64,000 nucleotides of DNA. It comes from Diphasiastrum complanatum (lineage: Eukaryota; Streptophyta; Lycopodiopsida; Lycopodiales; Lycopodiaceae). This document shows, piece after piece, positions 61,469-64,000 of the stretch; positions within the stretch are counted from its first letter, which is position 1, and every line of letters starts with the position of its first letter. A program made the position numbers and the translations under genes. The DNA lies in contig CM055114.1 of the NCBI GenBank assembly GCA_029204225.1, positions 13,452,144-13,516,143 on the forward strand. Reading direction: 5' to 3'. Below the pieces are notes generated by a model that saw only the letters and a program-made list of their open reading frames with translations, had not been told where the DNA came from and did not search any database.

Positions 61469-64000
61469 CTAGCTTACAAGAAGGCCAGGCATTAATCATT
61501 TAAGAACTCTCGACTCCAAAAAGATCCTTTGTAAAGTTACAATTTTTTACTTCTCAAGTATCCTCTGTCCACATGGCCCAATAGTGTGTCTCTGTGTGTT
61601 GCTATGTAATGTGGCACGGACTCCCATAATGTGAATATAGACTCTAGTCGCCCATCGGGCAACTCTAGAAGCAGCCAAAACTCAGGTGAATAAACTAATG
61701 TGCACAAATTCTATAAATATGATTGCCCACAACTAAATTCGGGCAGCCTTGAGCATTTTTCTTTCTAAAATCTCCCTCCTAGTTGGCACTCCTTATAGGG
61801 TCTTTTTGAATTTAAAACGCCTCTAATGGTACCATCCGCTCATTGAATTTTGTGTGCAAGAAGACAACATTGTTTCAAACCCTAAAAGTGGTCAAATATT
61901 AGATCTTTACACTTTCAACTCATTTTCCCAGCTACAAATTTTTCAACAGGTGCATTTTTAAGGTTTCCCAGCTACATGCAGTGAATTGGAAGTATTTAAC
62001 AAATTATAATTAACAACATGCGAACCATTGATCAGTTATTGCCCGGATCATACAGAGCTATGCTGTAAGTTATACTTTGGTAGACAGTACCTACAACTCC
62101 TAAATTTTGTTGGTTAAACACTTCATTTCACTCTTTATAGTCAAAAGGTCCATATTTCTCAGATTGGGGAGAATTTGGAGGAAATTGGAGCTGATTTTAG
62201 TCAAACTTGACCAAGTAATACATCAATTCTGTCAGCTCTCCAAAAATAGAACCTGTTTTGCATTATTAAAGCATGTTTGGGCTTCTTTCATCAAGGTTCT
62301 TGAATATTCTAGCGGCTCTGTGTAACCAAATCATGCTAAGCATTTTATCGAGTTGTTTTTGGTCTCTTTTGGTCAAGTTTATGTATATTCTGGTGGCTTC
62401 CCAAAATTAAAACACATATGGCACTCTTTTGAACTGCTTTTCATCTGTGCTTTTCTATTTTGTATCGTACACGTTTTCTAACACAATAAAGGATCTCTTC
62501 ATCTAACAACATTCACCTTTTTTCTTCTCATTGCTTTTTTTTGGCTGAAATCTCGGACACAATAGCTGAAAAGAAGCATGCATATCAAGGCAAGCTGGTA
62601 CAAAGCCTATAAAATTTTGCAACTTCGATTTTCAAACTCAACTTTAATATGTTTCGATTTTGAATATTTGGAATGTAACCTCAGCCATAAGTGCTTATAA
62701 ACACGGGTTCTAATTGTAGTCATATGTTTCTTTACCTAAAGTGGAGTCTATAGTACCCAGTTAAGGAAATGTTTCATCAAATAGTATCTGTCATTGAGGT
62801 TTCCCATCATATCAACTCTGTGCCAACTATTTTATGGTTTGTATGCTCTTTTGAACTACTTTCTATATGGAAAGGTAGCTTCAAAATGTTGAAATAAACT
62901 GACGTTCTCTTGCATTAACTTGCAAGTCTAGCTTTTTGAGAGGGAGCATTCTTTGTCCTTTATACCTTTGGCAAGCTAGGAGAGTTAAACTAAGTATGGA
63001 GTCACTATGGACTCAATGAAAGTTCATACTTCATATGGTGTGGATGGCGTGTATTGGAAGTCCCCTGATGTGAATATTGAGGTCATTTTGTTACCCTAAA
63101 TCTATCCTTGGAAATGACTGTGGAGGCCCTTTCTGAGGCCTTTCTCCTGATGACGTCAATCCATCTTTTTTCTTCCAAATGCTGTTCAAGACTCATCCTT
63201 TGCCCATTAATGTTTTCATGGACCCCCCCACCTTCCGCCCATTAATTGTTTCATGAACCCTCCCCCTCCCCCCTTTTTTTTTGCATTTGTCACCTCAATT
63301 CTTCAATCTTTGCTATTTAATCCAAAAAATCATACAGAACTGGAAGCTATCACCCAATGTGAGCATGCCCAGAAATACATAAGCACTTTACAACATGTAA
63401 TTACAACTCACTTTTCCATTTTCCTTGTAACACTGTAAACAGGCCTCTCTTTCTGTCACGCAAGGAATAGAACGAATTGGTGCCCTACAAAAAGAACCAC
63501 TTGTGGAGGTCAGCCCACAGCATGCCTAAGATTACATAAGCACTTTACAAACAACACTTTCATCCATGTAACAGTAACTGAAGATGCCGCATGATGGCGA
63601 TACTGGTTGGTCAGCTTGAAATGGGAAAAAAGAACAAAGTGTAGGACTTTAGACAGAATATCCGAATGTCTAGTAGATACTTTGAAACGAACCAAAATGA
63701 TACCTCAATCGAAATAATGAAGTTGCTACATTCTGCTTTGTACATATTTATGAAACTTTCCAAGTAGTACAAAGTACTTGAATCTTGTAGTTATGGACAA
63801 GTAATCCAGATTGGAACACTTCAAACCAGCCAGATTCGAATTGAGTAATGAGGTTCAAATGGTTTGCTCCACCAGAACAAAAAATATTAAAAAAATTAAA
63901 AAATTAAAAACCAAAACCAAAACCAAATGGCCATTGCAATTTGAAGCTGGAACCTGTCCACATCAAAACTGGTCTGAACCCCAACCACATACCGGCAAAC
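61469..64000. other. No gene recognised
   Basis: Could hold further introns or exons of the tentative - strand gene, but I could not defend any. C- and T-runs occur at 63225-63283, and A-rich repeats (CAAAACC) near 63900. Confidence 0.4.

Overview
The window looks like nuclear DNA of a land plant with a large, repeat-rich genome. The evidence is the abundance of LTR retrotransposons primed with the initiator-Met tRNA motif TGGTATCAGAGC, one intact eight-exon gene with plant-type GT/AG introns, long (CT)n arrays, and very sparse coding sequence. A gymnosperm or another large-genome lineage would fit, but the sequence does not fix the taxon. I see no bacterial gene, CRISPR array, rRNA or convincing tRNA.

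Layout. From 1 to 9201 the sequence is mostly non-coding. It holds a minisatellite (113-200), a candidate host exon (2120-2243), a (CT)n tract (5756-5814), one LTR flanked on opposite sides by a primer-binding site and a polypurine tract (7103-7731), and a second primer-binding-like site (8400-8412). Element A, a broken Ty1/copia retrotransposon (9202-14616, + strand), sits inside another candidate host exon (9096-9201 plus 14617-14794). A further candidate exon lies at 15481-15576. From 15577 to 22216 the sequence is non-coding apart from a decayed protein-like stretch, a 144-bp terminal-inverted-repeat element and a 25-bp-arm hairpin. Element B (22217-27265, - strand) is a complete copia copy with two LTRs and a perfect TATTT target duplication, but its reverse transcriptase core is deleted.

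From 27266 to 38064 there is a nest. An old - strand copia fragment D (29670-37910) is split by element E (30575-36470, + strand), a Ty3/gypsy derivative whose interior is almost all non-coding and carries a ~200-bp (TC)n array. Remnants follow: copia F (38730-41395, with a related RT piece near 43.6 kb) and a gypsy integrase (45190-46063).

The one gene I can model end to end is on the - strand at 48883-53339. It is a GH31 glycosidase of the YihQ/sulfoquinovosidase-like type, predicted at 959 residues. Both catalytic aspartates are present, but Gln stands where the bacterial enzymes carry the sulfonate-binding Arg. Upstream of it lie further LTR pieces (53989-54900), more simple repeats, a LINE RT fragment (57975-58390) and a tentative set of - strand exons (61155-61468).

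I found no new multi-gene system. The best leads are the altered active site of the GH31 enzyme, the exon interrupted by element A, the odd termini and coding loss of element E, and the LTR with its PBS and PPT on the wrong sides. Exon calls outside the GH31 gene are tentative because no transcript or database evidence was available.
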